Program-made: the position numbers and the translations under genes | Shown: piece by piece, positions 18,270-26,069 of the stretch | Layout: the number at the start of each line of letters is the position of its first letter | How positions within the stretch are numbered: position 1 is the stretch's first letter | Assembly: GCA_028282065.1 (NCBI GenBank) | Contig: JANQIR010000168.1 | Location: 1-41,309, forward strand | Direction: 5' to 3' | Origin: Aestuariivirgaceae bacterium | GTDB lineage: Bacteria > Pseudomonadota > Alphaproteobacteria > Rhizobiales > Aestuariivirgaceae | Length of the DNA stretch: 41,309 nucleotides | The notes under the pieces: model-generated | Seen by the model: the letters and a program-made list of their open reading frames with translations, nothing else | Told to the model about the DNA's origin: nothing | Database searches by the model: none

Positions 18270-18375
18270 TTATTTCTCAAGAATTTGGCAGTGTCTTCGG
18301 TTCGCTGGTTGATAGGATCAGCCGGCTTGTCGTTCCAGTTCTCATGGTTTGGCACCTTGAGTTGTTACCAGACGG

Positions 18376-18410
18376 AGCCCGGCTGGCGAACACGCTTTGC
18401 CAACCGGGCT
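18376..18410. terminator. Stem-loop between tRNA-Asp and the convergent rtcB-like gene
   Basis: AGCCCGG-c-TGGC (18376-18387) pairs with GCCA-a-CCGGGCT (18399-18410), eleven of twelve positions, with an 11-base loop. It begins 13 bases after the minus-strand stop codon, a place for a terminator. Neither side has a T-tract, so a Rho-independent role is doubtful; it may instead protect mRNA 3' ends. Confidence 0.4.
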
Positions 18411-18422
18411 GTGATGCTGCGA

Positions 18423-19727
18423 CTACGTTCGCCACGGCGCCTGTTGCTCCCAATCGCCGGCCATGATGCAGCCGTGTGGGATGACCTCGTCAACAATTTC
18501 TGCAAGTCCAAAGTGCTCAATCTGCCGCTTGACCTCGGCGGCGTTCTTATATCCGGACGGCAGTTCGGTCGGGTCGGGGATGCCTGTGAAAAAGCGTGCA
18601 TCGATCCCGGCAGTCTCGGAGTCCAGATCTCCCATCTGACGCCGCCGGTGCTCGGAGCGAGAGAAATTCCGTCCGGCTCCATGGGGTGAAAACCCAAGCG
18701 CGTCCGGGTTGTTGCGGCCTCGAACGATAAGGACGGGTTGCGCCATGTTGAGCGGGATCAGCGTCAGATCGGTTGCATCGTCAGCCCACCCGCTGAAAGC
18801 CGGTGTTGCCCCCTTGCCGTGATAGAAAAGGCCGTCACTCTTGCGGAATACGAAGTTGTGCTCGTTCCAGAACCTGTCCGAGGCTTTGCCGACCGATTCA
18901 TGGATTGCAAAGTGGTTTGCCTTGGTCCATGCGCGCACCAACTGCAGGGCTTTCCAGTAATGCTCACCCTCGCGCGTATCCGCAGGAATCCATGCGTTGT
19001 TTCTCAAGGTCTCCGGCGAAAGGTCTTGCCGATAGCGATCTGCGACCCGCATGCCTTCCTTATACAGCCTGGCCCCAAGGCCTCTTGAACCATGGTGTGT
19101 GACCAGCGCCGTCTCGCCCGTGGAACGCAGCTCGCCGACGAAGGCAAAGTGGTTGCCGTCTCCCTGGGTGCCAAAATGATGGTTGGCGGTCGCAACCATG
19201 TTCTTCGTGAAGAAATTTGCACCTAAACCATCACCGATTTCGGATGGCATCGGCATGTCTTCACGCCCGCCGGGGCCAAAGTGGGTCGCCGCATGTACGG
19301 CGTCCAATACGTCCGCCGGTTTCTTGTTCCGGTAAATTGAAATGGCCACAGAACAACAGATATCGGCGGAATGCATGCCGGGATGGATTGCAGTTGATGC
19401 CGCTACGCCGCCAACGGGAATTGTGCCGACTGGTCCGGCGGGGCAAGCGTCCGGCATAACCGCCGCGGCCGTAATGACCGGGGTTTTGATCATTTCCTGA
19501 ACGGACTCGCATACCGATGCAAGGTTGGCTTCCTCGTCCGGATTGGTCGCCTCTGCCAACAGGGCAAACTGCCTGCCATCGACCAGCGGCAGCGCCGGTG
19601 GAGGAAGGTGCTTTTCCAAAGCATCTTTGTTCAGCACTCCTGTCTTGTTTGCTTCGGCCAGCATTGCACCAATATGCTTTCCGGGCGGAATGCCAAGTGC
19701 CAGAATATCCTTGCCTGTAAACGCCAT
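18423..19727 (-). CDS. rtcB: RtcB-family RNA ligase
   Basis: RtcB joins RNA 2',3'-cyclic phosphate or 3'-phosphate ends to 5'-hydroxyl ends using GTP and Mn2+. Counting from ATG 19727, the metal ligands can be aligned: Asp122 and Cys125 (HSADICCS), His193 (GDGNHFAF), His211 (THHGSRGLG) and His290 (NEHNFVF), and the guanylylated histidine would be His349 (PHGAGRNFSRSEHRRR). The metal loop reads DICC rather than the common DIGC. The frame also opens three codons earlier at 19736, but AGGG is better spaced for 19727. No archease or RtcA gene lies nearby. It is convergent with the two tRNA genes, which may hint at RNA repair, though adjacency alone proves nothing. Confidence 0.88.
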   Translation of the reverse strand: MAFTGKDILALGIPPGKHIGAMLAEANKTGVLNKDALEKHLPPPALPLVDGRQFALLAEATNPDEEANLASVCESVQEMIKTPVITAAAVMPDACPAGPVGTIPVGGVAASTAIHPGMHSADICCSVAISIYRNKKPADVLDAVHAATHFGPGGREDMPMPSEIGDGLGANFFTKNMVATANHHFGTQGDGNHFAFVGELRSTGETALVTHHGSRGLGARLYKEGMRVADRYRQDLSPETLRNNAWIPADTREGEHYWKALQLVRAWTKANHFAIHESVGKASDRFWNEHNFVFRKSDGLFYHGKGATPAFSGWADDATDLTLIPLNMAQPVLIVRGRNNPDALGFSPHGAGRNFSRSEHRRRQMGDLDSETAGIDARFFTGIPDPTELPSGYKNAAEVKRQIEHFGLAEIVDEVIPHGCIMAGDWEQQAPWRT

Positions 19728-19833
19728 TACGACCATGCCCTGTTAAATATAATGTCTTTACGACGCAGGGACTGGACCTGTAATTCCGCGTGTAGACTGC
19801 CGCCTGCCGCCTGCCGGCACGGTTTACAGGAAT

Positions 19834-20463
19834 TTATCTTTGAGTAACAGATTTTAAGCCCAGCAGAATTGCTGCTGCGACCATGAAGCCTCCGCCAGCA
19901 CGTTCAATCCAAACCTTGGCGGTTCCCTTGAACCGTGCCGCTACCCAACTTGCACTGAACCCATATGCGGTCAGAAAAAATCCATCCATGGCAATGTACG
20001 TTGCAGATAGAATGAGGAGTTGCGGCCAGAACGCGCTATCTGCAGAAATGAACTGAGGAAAAAGGGCGGCGAAGAAGACAACGGCTTTCGGGTTTGCGGC
20101 TGAGGTTAGAAATCCCTGCATCCATAGGTTTTGCAACGACACCTTGGGCCGTGTCTTGTTCAGCTTGGGATCATCTGGTTTGGCGCGCCTTATCATGCGG
20201 ACACCAAGCCACAACAGGTAGGCAACTCCGGCCCATTTGATGACGGCAAGAGCGGTGCCTGACGCAGCAATGATTGCTGCCAATCCAAGGCCGGCCGCTA
20301 GCATCTGTAGAGCGTTGGCGGAAAGATCACCTGCTGCAGTGAACAGGGCGCGACGAAACCCGTGTGCTGCGCTGTTTGACAACATCAGAAGTTGGCTCGG
20401 ACCTGGAGTGCTCATCAAAGCAAGCACGGTGATGACGTATAGGGTCCAGCTGTCGAGCGTCAT
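19834..20463 (-). CDS. LysE/RhtB-family amino acid exporter
   Basis: A 209-residue inner-membrane protein with about six helices. The N-terminus (YVITVLALMSTPGPSQLLMLSNSAAHGFRRAL) carries the LysE/RhtB signature with the PGP turn, and FLTSAANPKAVVFFAALFPQF matches the second conserved block. These proteins export amino acids such as homoserine, threonine or lysine; the substrate here is not evident. It lies upstream of the rtcB-like gene on the same strand, 107 bases apart, and could share its transcript. Confidence 0.9.
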   Translation of the reverse strand: MTLDSWTLYVITVLALMSTPGPSQLLMLSNSAAHGFRRALFTAAGDLSANALQMLAAGLGLAAIIAASGTALAVIKWAGVAYLLWLGVRMIRRAKPDDPKLNKTRPKVSLQNLWMQGFLTSAANPKAVVFFAALFPQFISADSAFWPQLLILSATYIAMDGFFLTAYGFSASWVAARFKGTAKVWIERAGGGFMVAAAILLGLKSVTQR

Positions 20464-20721
20464 GCGTACACCTTCACTCGTTCATTGCGGTGATCATCCT
20501 TTGCGCGTGAATTTAGAGCATGTCTTGCTCATGTTGAAATAATTCTGTTTGCTACCCCAGCGGATGCCCCGCTGTCGGAACGGTCGCTGCGACAGATGTT
20601 CGGTCGGCGAAGTTAAAGGGACGGGCAGTCAAGCGGCATTGCGGTCGGATCACTGGCCGCACAGTCGATTCTACCCAAGAACCGCTGCCACGACTCGAGA
20701 CCGCATTGCCGCCCGAGAATG

Positions 20722-21069
20722 TCAGCCGGCCAGCGGATCAGGACCAAAGCGGTTATCGCCGCGGGTGCCTTCAAGGATACCGAGGTCAACAATCAGCCAG
20801 ATCGCGCCGACTAGCGGCACAAGCAGGAGCAAAAGCCACCATGCCGATTTGTCGCGGTCGTGGCATCGCTTGGCATAAACCGCCAGTGCTGGATAGATGA
20901 AGAGCAGGCCCAAGATACCGCTGGCGATTGCGCCCGCTTCCGGCCCGAGAATTGTGTAGATAACAATCTGCAGAACGATACTGATTCCGATCAGAATTAA
21001 GATGCCAATCCAGAAGGGTTGCCGATTGATTCGACCGTTAAAACTTAAGAATAGCTGAGAATAATCCAT
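20722..21069 (-). CDS. DUF805 family membrane protein
   Basis: A 115-residue protein with about four hydrophobic segments. It shows the DUF805 pattern: FLSFNGRINRQPFWIGIL at the start, LAVYAKRCHDRDKSAWWLLLLLVPLVGAIWLIV in the second half, and a GTRGDNRFGPDPL C-terminus. The function of the family is unknown. The 258 bases between it and the LysE-type gene contain no further gene or clear signal. Confidence 0.9.
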   Translation of the reverse strand: MDYSQLFLSFNGRINRQPFWIGILILIGISIVLQIVIYTILGPEAGAIASGILGLLFIYPALAVYAKRCHDRDKSAWWLLLLLVPLVGAIWLIVDLGILEGTRGDNRFGPDPLAG

Positions 21070-21376
21070 TGGACGGGTCTCCTGATTGTTCTGGAAGAGC
21101 AGTTTGTTCTTTGAGTGAGCGAGCAGCGATTACGCTACGGCACTTTTACGCTATTGTCGACGCGCTGTGAACCCAATTCAACAGATCGCGAAGGTCACCT
21201 GTGACGTTAGGGGAGCTTTCACTGAGGTGGTGTTATGCGGCGGTGAAACCGGATACAGCCGGTCGGAAAGCGCTCGGCTTTGGGCTTGCGGTGCCTGATC
21301 GGCTGCGCTACCACGGCAGAAGCGGGAGCCAAACTGCGGCGCCGTAGTGGGGCGCGCCGCAAAGGGCGGTATTGAT
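21070..21376 (+). other. Intergenic region upstream of the nuo operon
   Basis: No gene is seen in these 307 bases, which must hold the nuoA promoter and probably the divergent DUF805 promoter. Two small hairpins lie in it: ACCGG/CCGGT (21248-21263, six-base loop) and AAAGC/GCTTT (21267-21281, five-base loop). I found no convincing -35/-10 pair. Confidence 0.4.
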
Positions 21377-21742
21377 ATGGAAGACTTGCTTCGAAGCTAT
21401 CTGCCGATTGCGATTTTTATGGGCATCTGCGCAGCGATCGCGCTGGCCCTCATGGCATCTGCGCTCATCCTTGCCGTCAGGAAGCCGGATCCGGAAAAGC
21501 TCTCAGCATATGAGTGCGGATTCGATGCGTTTGATGATGCGCGGATGAAGTTCGATGTCCGTTTCTATCTGGTCGCCATTCTCTTCATCATTTTCGACCT
21601 CGAAGTGGCGTTTTTGTTTCCCTGGGCCATTACGTTGAAAGAGGTCGGTGTTTTCGGCTTTTGGTCGATGATGATCTTCCTTGGCATCCTGACCATCGGG
21701 TTCATTTATGAATGGCGCAAGGGGGCTTTGGAATGGGACTGA
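21377..21742 (+). CDS. nuoA: NADH-quinone oxidoreductase subunit A
   Basis: Three-helix membrane subunit of complex I near the quinone channel. Conserved segments are visible: [45 protein letters not shown] start it at the ATG at 21377, giving the usual 121 residues; a GTG at 21347 would add ten non-conserved residues. An AAGGG site precedes it. It is the first gene of the complex I operon and its end overlaps nuoB by ten bases. Confidence 0.97.
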   Translation: MEDLLRSYLPIAIFMGICAAIALALMASALILAVRKPDPEKLSAYECGFDAFDDARMKFDVRFYLVAILFIIFDLEVAFLFPWAITLKEVGVFGFWSMMIFLGILTIGFIYEWRKGALEWD

Positions 21743-22284
21743 CGGAGCCTGGACGCGGTGCTGCGGCACCGGTTGTCATGACCCCGGAGCAGCAGGCATT
21801 TTATTCGACGGTCAATGCTGAGCTTGCGGACAAGGGGTTTCTGGTCACTTCGACCGATGACCTGATCAATTGGGCACGGACCGGATCCTTGATGTGGATG
21901 ACCTTTGGCCTTGCCTGTTGTGCGGTCGAGATGATGCAGGCCTCCATGCCGCGCTATGATGTCGAGCGATTCGGATTTGCCCCCAGAGCTTCGCCACGGC
22001 AGTCGGATGTGATGATCGTGGCAGGCACATTGACCAATAAAATGGCGCCCGCCATGCGCAAGGTCTACGACCAGATGCCGGAGCCGCGTTACGTTATCTC
22101 CATGGGGTCCTGCGCCAACGGCGGCGGCTACTATCACTATTCCTATTCCGTGGTTAGAGGGTGCGACCGGATTGTGCCGGTCGACATCTATGTTCCGGGA
22201 TGCCCGCCGACGGCCGAAGCACTGGTTTATGGCATCCTGCAACTGCAAAAGAAAATCCGCCGCACAGGCACCATTGAACGGTAG
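21733..22284 (+). CDS. nuoB: NADH-quinone oxidoreductase subunit B
   Basis: Peripheral-arm subunit that carries cluster N2, the last iron-sulfur centre before quinone. From ATG 21733 the N2 ligands are the tandem Cys62-Cys63 (LACCAVEMM), Cys127 (GSCANGGG) and Cys157 (VPGCPPT). I prefer 21733 over the in-frame ATG at 21712 because AAGGGGG stands seven bases before it and the overlap with nuoA stays short. Length 183 fits the family. Confidence 0.97.
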   Translation: MGLTEPGRGAAAPVVMTPEQQAFYSTVNAELADKGFLVTSTDDLINWARTGSLMWMTFGLACCAVEMMQASMPRYDVERFGFAPRASPRQSDVMIVAGTLTNKMAPAMRKVYDQMPEPRYVISMGSCANGGGYYHYSYSVVRGCDRIVPVDIYVPGCPPTAEALVYGILQLQKKIRRTGTIER

Positions 22285-22291
22285 CGTAAAC

Positions 22292-22918
22292 GTGACAGAC
22301 GGCATCGAAATAGACGAAACCCTGCTCGATATTGGTGAGCACGCCGCTGCCGAATTAGGCAATGATGTGGTGCAATGGCAGGTGGCTCATGGCGAACTCA
22401 CTTTGGAGGCCCAGGCGGCCGGCATCACGAAGGTGCTGAAATTCCTTCGCGATGATCCAACCTGCCGGTTTTGCTGTTTCATTGATATTTGTGGTGTCGA
22501 TTACCCTGAGCGCGATAAGCGGTTTGACGTCGTCTACCACTTGTTGAGTCCGTATCAGAACGCCCGCGTTCGGGTAAAGATTGCAACAGACGAATCGACC
22601 CCGGTTCCGAGCGTGGTAGATATTTTTCCATCGGCCAACTGGTTTGAACGAGAGGCGTTCGATCTCTACGGTATCTTGTTTTCCGGCCATCCGGATTTGC
22701 GCCGCATTCTGACGGACTACGGATTTGCCGGGCACCCGCTTCGTAAGGACTTCCCGCTCACCGGCCATGTCGAAGTGCGGTATGACGATGAGACCAAGAA
22801 GGTGGTCTACGAGCCGGTCAAGCTGGTGCAGGAGTTCCGGAATTTTGACTATCTGTCGCCGTGGGAAGGCACTGACTATGTACTGCCGGGCGATGAGAAG
22901 GCCGGAGGAGGATCTTGA
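22292..22918 (+). CDS. nuoC: NADH-quinone oxidoreductase subunit C
   Basis: Peripheral-arm subunit (30 kDa type) linking the hydrogenase-like module. [50 protein letters not shown] and the [26 protein letters not shown] signature are present. The start is a GTG at 22292, seven bases after the nuoB stop; the open frame reaches back to 22172 inside nuoB but those residues are unlike NuoC. It gives 208 residues. Its last base is the first base of the next gene (TGATG). Confidence 0.96.
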   Translation: MTDGIEIDETLLDIGEHAAAELGNDVVQWQVAHGELTLEAQAAGITKVLKFLRDDPTCRFCCFIDICGVDYPERDKRFDVVYHLLSPYQNARVRVKIATDESTPVPSVVDIFPSANWFEREAFDLYGILFSGHPDLRRILTDYGFAGHPLRKDFPLTGHVEVRYDDETKKVVYEPVKLVQEFRNFDYLSPWEGTDYVLPGDEKAGGGS

Positions 22919-23343
22919 TGAGCGAAGTGCAGGGCACTTGCCTTTGTGGCGCAGTGAAGTTCACCGCCGTTCCGGTCAGTTCCGAAGTCGGTGCATGTCA
23001 CTGCACGACGTGCCGGGGCTGGTGCAGCGGACCCTTTATGGGCATCGACTGCGGCGCGACGCTTCAGGTTGAGCAGACCGATAGCCTGGGTGTTTACAAC
23101 TCGTCCGAATGGGCCGAGCGCGGCTTCTGCAAGACATGCGGGTCTTCACTGTTCTACCGGTTGAAGGATTCTGGACAATCGTTCGTATCGGTCGAGGCAT
23201 TGGGCGTATCGGGCAATGCCACGCTATCGGACGAGGTATTCGTTGACGAGAAACCGGACTATTACGCGTTTGCGCAGGCAACCAGAAAGATGACGGGCCC
23301 CGAACTGTTTGCCTTATTCCAGGATCAAGGTGAAGCCAAGTGA
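22918..23343 (+). CDS. GFA / CENP-V fold zinc protein inside the nuo operon
   Basis: A 141-residue protein of the glutathione-dependent formaldehyde-activating (GFA) family. The zinc cysteines are visible: Cys8 and Cys10 ([10 protein letters not shown]), Cys27, Cys29 and Cys32 ([10 protein letters not shown]), Cys71 and Cys74 ([12 protein letters not shown]). Few family members have a proven reaction, so activity with glutathione adducts is only a possibility. The gene begins at an ATG overlapping the nuoC stop by one base after a strong GGAGGAGG site, and ends overlapping the nuoD GTG start (GTGA), so it is fully coupled within the operon. No direct repeats flank it, unlike the DUF559 gene. 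Confidence 0.92.
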   Translation: MSEVQGTCLCGAVKFTAVPVSSEVGACHCTTCRGWCSGPFMGIDCGATLQVEQTDSLGVYNSSEWAERGFCKTCGSSLFYRLKDSGQSFVSVEALGVSGNATLSDEVFVDEKPDYYAFAQATRKMTGPELFALFQDQGEAK

Positions 23344-24530
23344 GCCAGGTAGACGTTCGCAACTTCAACATCAATTTCGGACCGCAGCACCCGGCCGCGC
23401 ATGGCGTTCTGCGTCTCGTTCTGGAACTTGACGGAGAGGTTGTCGAGCGGGTCGATCCGCATATCGGCCTGCTGCATCGTGGAACCGAGAAGCTTATCGA
23501 GCACAAGACTTATCTGCAGGCGGTGCCTTACTTTGACCGGCTGGACTATGTCGCGCCGATGAACCAGGAGCATGCCTTCGCGCTGGCGACGGAGAAGCTG
23601 TTGGGTATTACGGTGCCGCGCCGCGGACAGCTCATCCGGGTCCTGTACTCCGAGATCGGCCGGATCCTGTCCCATTTGCTCAATGTCACGACACAGGCCA
23701 TGGACGTTGGTGCGCTGACGCCGCCCTTGTGGGGCTTTGAAGAGCGCGAAAAGCTGATGGTCTTTTATGAGCGCGCCTCCGGTTCGCGAATGCATGCGGC
23801 CTATGTTCGCCCCGGCGGCGTGCATCAGGACCTGCCGCAGGACCTGATCGACGACATAGCCGGTTTCTGCGAGAGCCACTGCAATGTGCTGGACGATATT
23901 GAGGGCCTGTTGACTGAGAACCGGATCTTCAAGCAGCGCAATGTTGATATCGGTGTGGTGAGCCTTGAGGAGTGCTTTGCCTGGGGCTTTTCCGGCGTCA
24001 TGGTTCGCGGCTCGGGCGGTGCCTGGGATCTGCGTAAGGCACAGCCCTATGAGTGCTATGACGAAATGGAGTTCGACATACCCATAGGCAAGAACGGCGA
24101 CTGCTATGACCGGTATCTGATCCGCATGGAAGAAATGCGCCAGTCGGTGTGGATCATGCAGCAGTGCATCGACAAACTGAACGCGCCTGAGGGTAAGGGC
24201 CCTGTGTCATCGGCCGACGGTAAAGTCGTGCCGCCCAAGCGTGGTGAGATGAAACAATCGATGGAAGCTCTGATTCACCACTTCAAGCTCTATACGGAAG
24301 GCTACAAGGTCCCGGCCGGCGAGGTATATGCCGCCGTGGAGGCTCCTAAAGGTGAATTCGGTGTCTATCTTGTCTCCGATGGAACCAACAAGCCCTACCG
24401 ATGCAAGATCCGCGCGCCCGGGTTTGCACATCTTCAGGCCATGGATTTCATCTGCCGCAAGCACATGCTGGCTGATGTTTCGGCCATCCTCGGATCTCTC
24501 GATATCGTCTTTGGGGAGGTGGACCGGTGA
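23340..24530 (+). CDS. nuoD: NADH-quinone oxidoreductase subunit D
   Basis: The 49-kDa-type subunit that lines the quinone-binding pocket with Nuo[58 protein letters not shown] and the C-terminal [14 protein letters not shown]...[14 protein letters not shown] are typical. Length 396 is normal. It starts with GTG overlapping the GFA stop, with AAGGTGA upstream. Its last codons and stop lie in the 21-bp repeat that flanks the inserted DUF559 gene; the EVDR ending is the native one. Confidence 0.98.
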   Translation: MSQVDVRNFNINFGPQHPAAHGVLRLVLELDGEVVERVDPHIGLLHRGTEKLIEHKTYLQAVPYFDRLDYVAPMNQEHAFALATEKLLGITVPRRGQLIRVLYSEIGRILSHLLNVTTQAMDVGALTPPLWGFEEREKLMVFYERASGSRMHAAYVRPGGVHQDLPQDLIDDIAGFCESHCNVLDDIEGLLTENRIFKQRNVDIGVVSLEECFAWGFSGVMVRGSGGAWDLRKAQPYECYDEMEFDIPIGKNGDCYDRYLIRMEEMRQSVWIMQQCIDKLNAPEGKGPVSSADGKVVPPKRGEMKQSMEALIHHFKLYTEGYKVPAGEVYAAVEAPKGEFGVYLVSDGTNKPYRCKIRAPGFAHLQAMDFICRKHMLADVSAILGSLDIVFGEVDR

Positions 24531-24535
24531 GTGTG
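24515..24535 (+). repeat. 21-bp direct repeat, left copy (nuoD end / DUF559 start)
   Basis: This segment is identical at all 21 bases to 25021-25041. It consists of GGAGG, a seven-base spacer, GTG start overlapping the TGA stop (GTGA), then GTGTG. Three further bases upstream (TTG) also match, with one mismatch between. It holds the ribosome binding site, the nuoD stop and the start codon of the next gene, so the whole translational-coupling signal was duplicated. Confidence 0.92.
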
Positions 24536-25036
24536 GTTGTGGAGTACACCTCCCCTAGAAAAGGGGAGGTCGGCGCGCAGCGTCGGGTGGGGATTGATGT
24601 GACAGAGTTCGATCGAACACGCGGTAAGACAGCTCGGGCACGACGGTTAAGGCGAGATGCCACCGATGCTGAACGGCATCTTTGGCAGCGTCTTCGTCAG
24701 GGGCAAGTGTTGGGGGTCTCGTTTCGGCGCCAGCATCCGGTTGGCCCTTACGTTCTGGATTTCTATTGCTCAGCCGCGAGATTGGCCATTGAGCTGGATG
24801 GTAGCCAGCACGGCTGTTCCGAGCAGGTACTGTCGGATAAGGTGCGCTCGGAATTCCTTTGTGAACGCGGAATCCGCGTGGTGCGGTTTTGGAACCACGA
24901 TGTGTTGGGTAACGTCGAAGGTGTGCTGGAAATGATCAGCGAGGTTCTTTCGTCAACCCCCACCCTGACCCTCCCCCTTTCTGGGGGAGGGGAACACCCC
25001 CTCCTTCGACGCGAAATTGAGGAGGTGGACCGGTGA
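24527..25036 (+). CDS. DUF559 (Vsr-like nuclease fold) protein inserted in the nuo operon
   Basis: The core (residues about 35-140) is a DUF559 domain: [46 protein letters not shown] and [15 protein letters not shown]. Candidate catalytic residues of this endonuclease-like fold are Asp78, Glu89, Asp91 and His95. Residues 1-3 (MSV) derive from a copy of the nuoE start, 7-21 ([15 protein letters not shown]) are a read-through of a palindrome, and the end repeats the EVDR of nuoD after a second palindrome (about 144-156). An older start may be the GTG at 24599 (TEFDRTRGK). Proven activity for this family is scarce; no role in complex I is expected. Confidence 0.9.
   Translation: MSVVVEYTSPRKGEVGAQRRVGIDVTEFDRTRGKTARARRLRRDATDAERHLWQRLRQGQVLGVSFRRQHPVGPYVLDFYCSAARLAIELDGSQHGCSEQVLSDKVRSEFLCERGIRVVRFWNHDVLGNVEGVLEMISEVLSSTPTLTLPLSGGGEHPLLRREIEEVDR
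24548..24585. repeat. REP-like double hairpin at the left end of the DUF559 cassette
   Basis: ACCTCCCC (24548-24555) and GGGGAGGT (24563-24570) are perfect arms around TAGAAAA. Directly after it CGGCGC (24571-24576) pairs with GCGTCG (24580-24585), one G-U pair, around three bases. The two stacked hairpins are translated as part of the DUF559 N-terminus. From memory, similar palindromes are dispersed in Hyphomicrobiales genomes; that needs a search. Confidence 0.75.
24969..24991. repeat. REP-like hairpin at the right end of the DUF559 cassette
   Basis: CCCTCCCCC (24969-24977) and GGGGGAGGG (24983-24991) are perfect 9-base arms around TTTCT. It lies inside the C-terminal codons of the DUF559 gene ([11 protein letters not shown]), 29 bases before the right copy of the direct repeat. 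Its composition is like that of the left hairpin but the sequence is not identical. Confidence 0.75.
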
Positions 25037-25041
25037 GTGTG
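25021..25041 (+). repeat. 21-bp direct repeat, right copy (DUF559 end / nuoE start)
   Basis: Identical to 24515-24535. Here the GGAGG site, seven bases upstream of the GTG, serves nuoE, and the TGA ends the DUF559 frame. The spacing and GTGA overlap are the same as at the left copy. Confidence 0.92.
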
Positions 25042-26058
25042 CGCCGTCTTGATCCCGTTCAGCCGGAAAGCTTCAAGTTCACCCGCGACAATCTGAAGTG
25101 GGCCAAGGACACCATCAGGAAATATCCGGCAGGCAAGCAGGCGTCTGCCGTGATCCCGGTGTTATGGCGCGCTCAGGAACAGGCCGGTGGTTGGACCAGC
25201 GAGCCGGCCATGCGTTACGTCGCCGACCTGTTGGACATGTCATACATCCGTGTCTACGAGATCGCGACATTCTACACGATGTTCCAGCTGTCGCCGGTCG
25301 GCAAGACGGCGCATGTTCAGGTATGCGGTACGACGCCGTGCATGTTGCGTGGTGCCGAAGACCTGATCAAGCTATGCAAGCGCAAGATTGCAGGGACGCC
25401 TCACACGTTGTCGGAAGACGGAAACTTCTCCTGGGAAGAGGTCGAATGCCTCGGTGCCTGCGTGAACGCTCCTATGGTGCAGATCTGGAAGGATGTTTAC
25501 GAAGATCTTACGCCAGAGTCGCTTGAGGCCGTTCTCGACGGGATGGCGGCTGGCCGTGAAGTGAAGCCGGGCCCCCAGGTCGACCGGCAGTTTTCAGCAC
25601 CCGCAGGCGGCCCGACAACGCTGACCAGCCTCAACGGATCGAAGCCGAAAGCCGCGGCTAAAAAATCGTCCTCAAAGGCAACGGCCGCTACAGCCAAGAA
25701 GGCCGCTACAGCCAAGAAGGCCGCTCCGGCAAAGAAGCCTGCTGCAGCAAAGAAAGCCGCGAGCCCGGCCAAACCGGCCACTAAGGGTAAGCCGAAGGCA
25801 ATGAAGAAGCCGGCCAAGCCGGACAATCTGAAGCTCATTTCAGGCGTTGGGCCGAAGCTTGAAGGGGTGCTGAACGAACTCGGCATTTACAAGTGGCACC
25901 AGATTGCGAAATGGACCAAGACGGAAGTGGTCTGGGTTGACGACTATCTGAAGTTCAAGGGCCGCATCGAACGCGATGACTGGATTGCACAGGCGTCCGT
26001 GCTGGCGGCAGATGGACCGGACGAACACGCCCGCCGCTTTGGCAGGAAGGCGAAGTAG
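25033..26058 (+). CDS. nuoE: NADH-quinone oxidoreductase subunit E with helix-hairpin-helix tail
   Basis: 24-kDa-type subunit holding the [2Fe-2S] cluster N1a: Cys98 and Cys103 ([11 protein letters not shown]), Cys139 and Cys143 ([10 protein letters not shown]). The thioredoxin-like core ends near residue 185. A Lys/Ala/Pro-rich linker (about 205-265) and a helix-hairpin-helix-type domain follow ([31 protein letters not shown], then [17 protein letters not shown]), giving 341 residues, about twice the length of E. coli NuoE. Such tails are, as far as I know, usual in Hyphomicrobiales. The GTG start is preceded by GGAGG and overlaps the stop of the inserted DUF559 gene. Confidence 0.97.
   Translation: MSVRRLDPVQPESFKFTRDNLKWAKDTIRKYPAGKQASAVIPVLWRAQEQAGGWTSEPAMRYVADLLDMSYIRVYEIATFYTMFQLSPVGKTAHVQVCGTTPCMLRGAEDLIKLCKRKIAGTPHTLSEDGNFSWEEVECLGACVNAPMVQIWKDVYEDLTPESLEAVLDGMAAGREVKPGPQVDRQFSAPAGGPTTLTSLNGSKPKAAAKKSSSKATAATAKKAATAKKAAPAKKPAAAKKAASPAKPATKGKPKAMKKPAKPDNLKLISGVGPKLEGVLNELGIYKWHQIAKWTKTEVVWVDDYLKFKGRIERDDWIAQASVLAADGPDEHARRFGRKAK
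25687..25722 (+). repeat. 18-bp tandem repeat in the nuoE linker
   Basis: Two perfect head-to-tail copies of GCTACAGCCAAGAAGGCC (25687-25704, 25705-25722) encode ATAKKA twice, with a degenerate third unit (GCTCCGGCAAAGAAG) after them. Such a repeat can change length by slippage without shifting the frame. Confidence 0.85.
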
Positions 26059-26069
26059 AGGCTGCGACC

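Larger units (their letters stand above)
24536..25041 (+). mobile_element. Candidate nuclease-palindrome cassette with 21-bp duplication
   Basis: Between nuoD and nuoE sits a 506-base unit that carries a DUF559 gene, a G/C-rich hairpin near each end and one extra copy of the 21-base nuoD/nuoE junction. Removing 24536-25041 rejoins nuoD and nuoE with a single GGAGG-GTGA coupling signal, the arrangement expected in an uninterrupted operon. No transposase or terminal inverted repeats spanning the whole unit are seen. The layout suggests insertion with target duplication, or a break-repair event primed by short homology. The boundaries are uncertain by the length of the repeat. Confidence 0.65.

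Noticed and set aside
21712-21732. Earlier ATG for nuoB at 21712
   Set aside because: It would lengthen the overlap with nuoA to 31 bases and add seven unconserved residues; 21733 has the well placed ribosome binding site.
22172-22291. Longer nuoC frame starting inside nuoB
   Set aside because: The extra 40 residues lie wholly within nuoB codons in another frame and do not resemble NuoC.
24515-25041. Direct repeats read as an assembly duplication error
   Set aside because: Only 21 bases are repeated, they bracket a unique intact gene, and the unit sits precisely on a gene junction, which fits a biological insertion better.
25687-25722. Two-copy tandem repeat considered as a CRISPR or attachment site
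   Set aside because: It is in frame, codes for the Lys/Ala linker and has no spacers, so it is a coding minisatellite.
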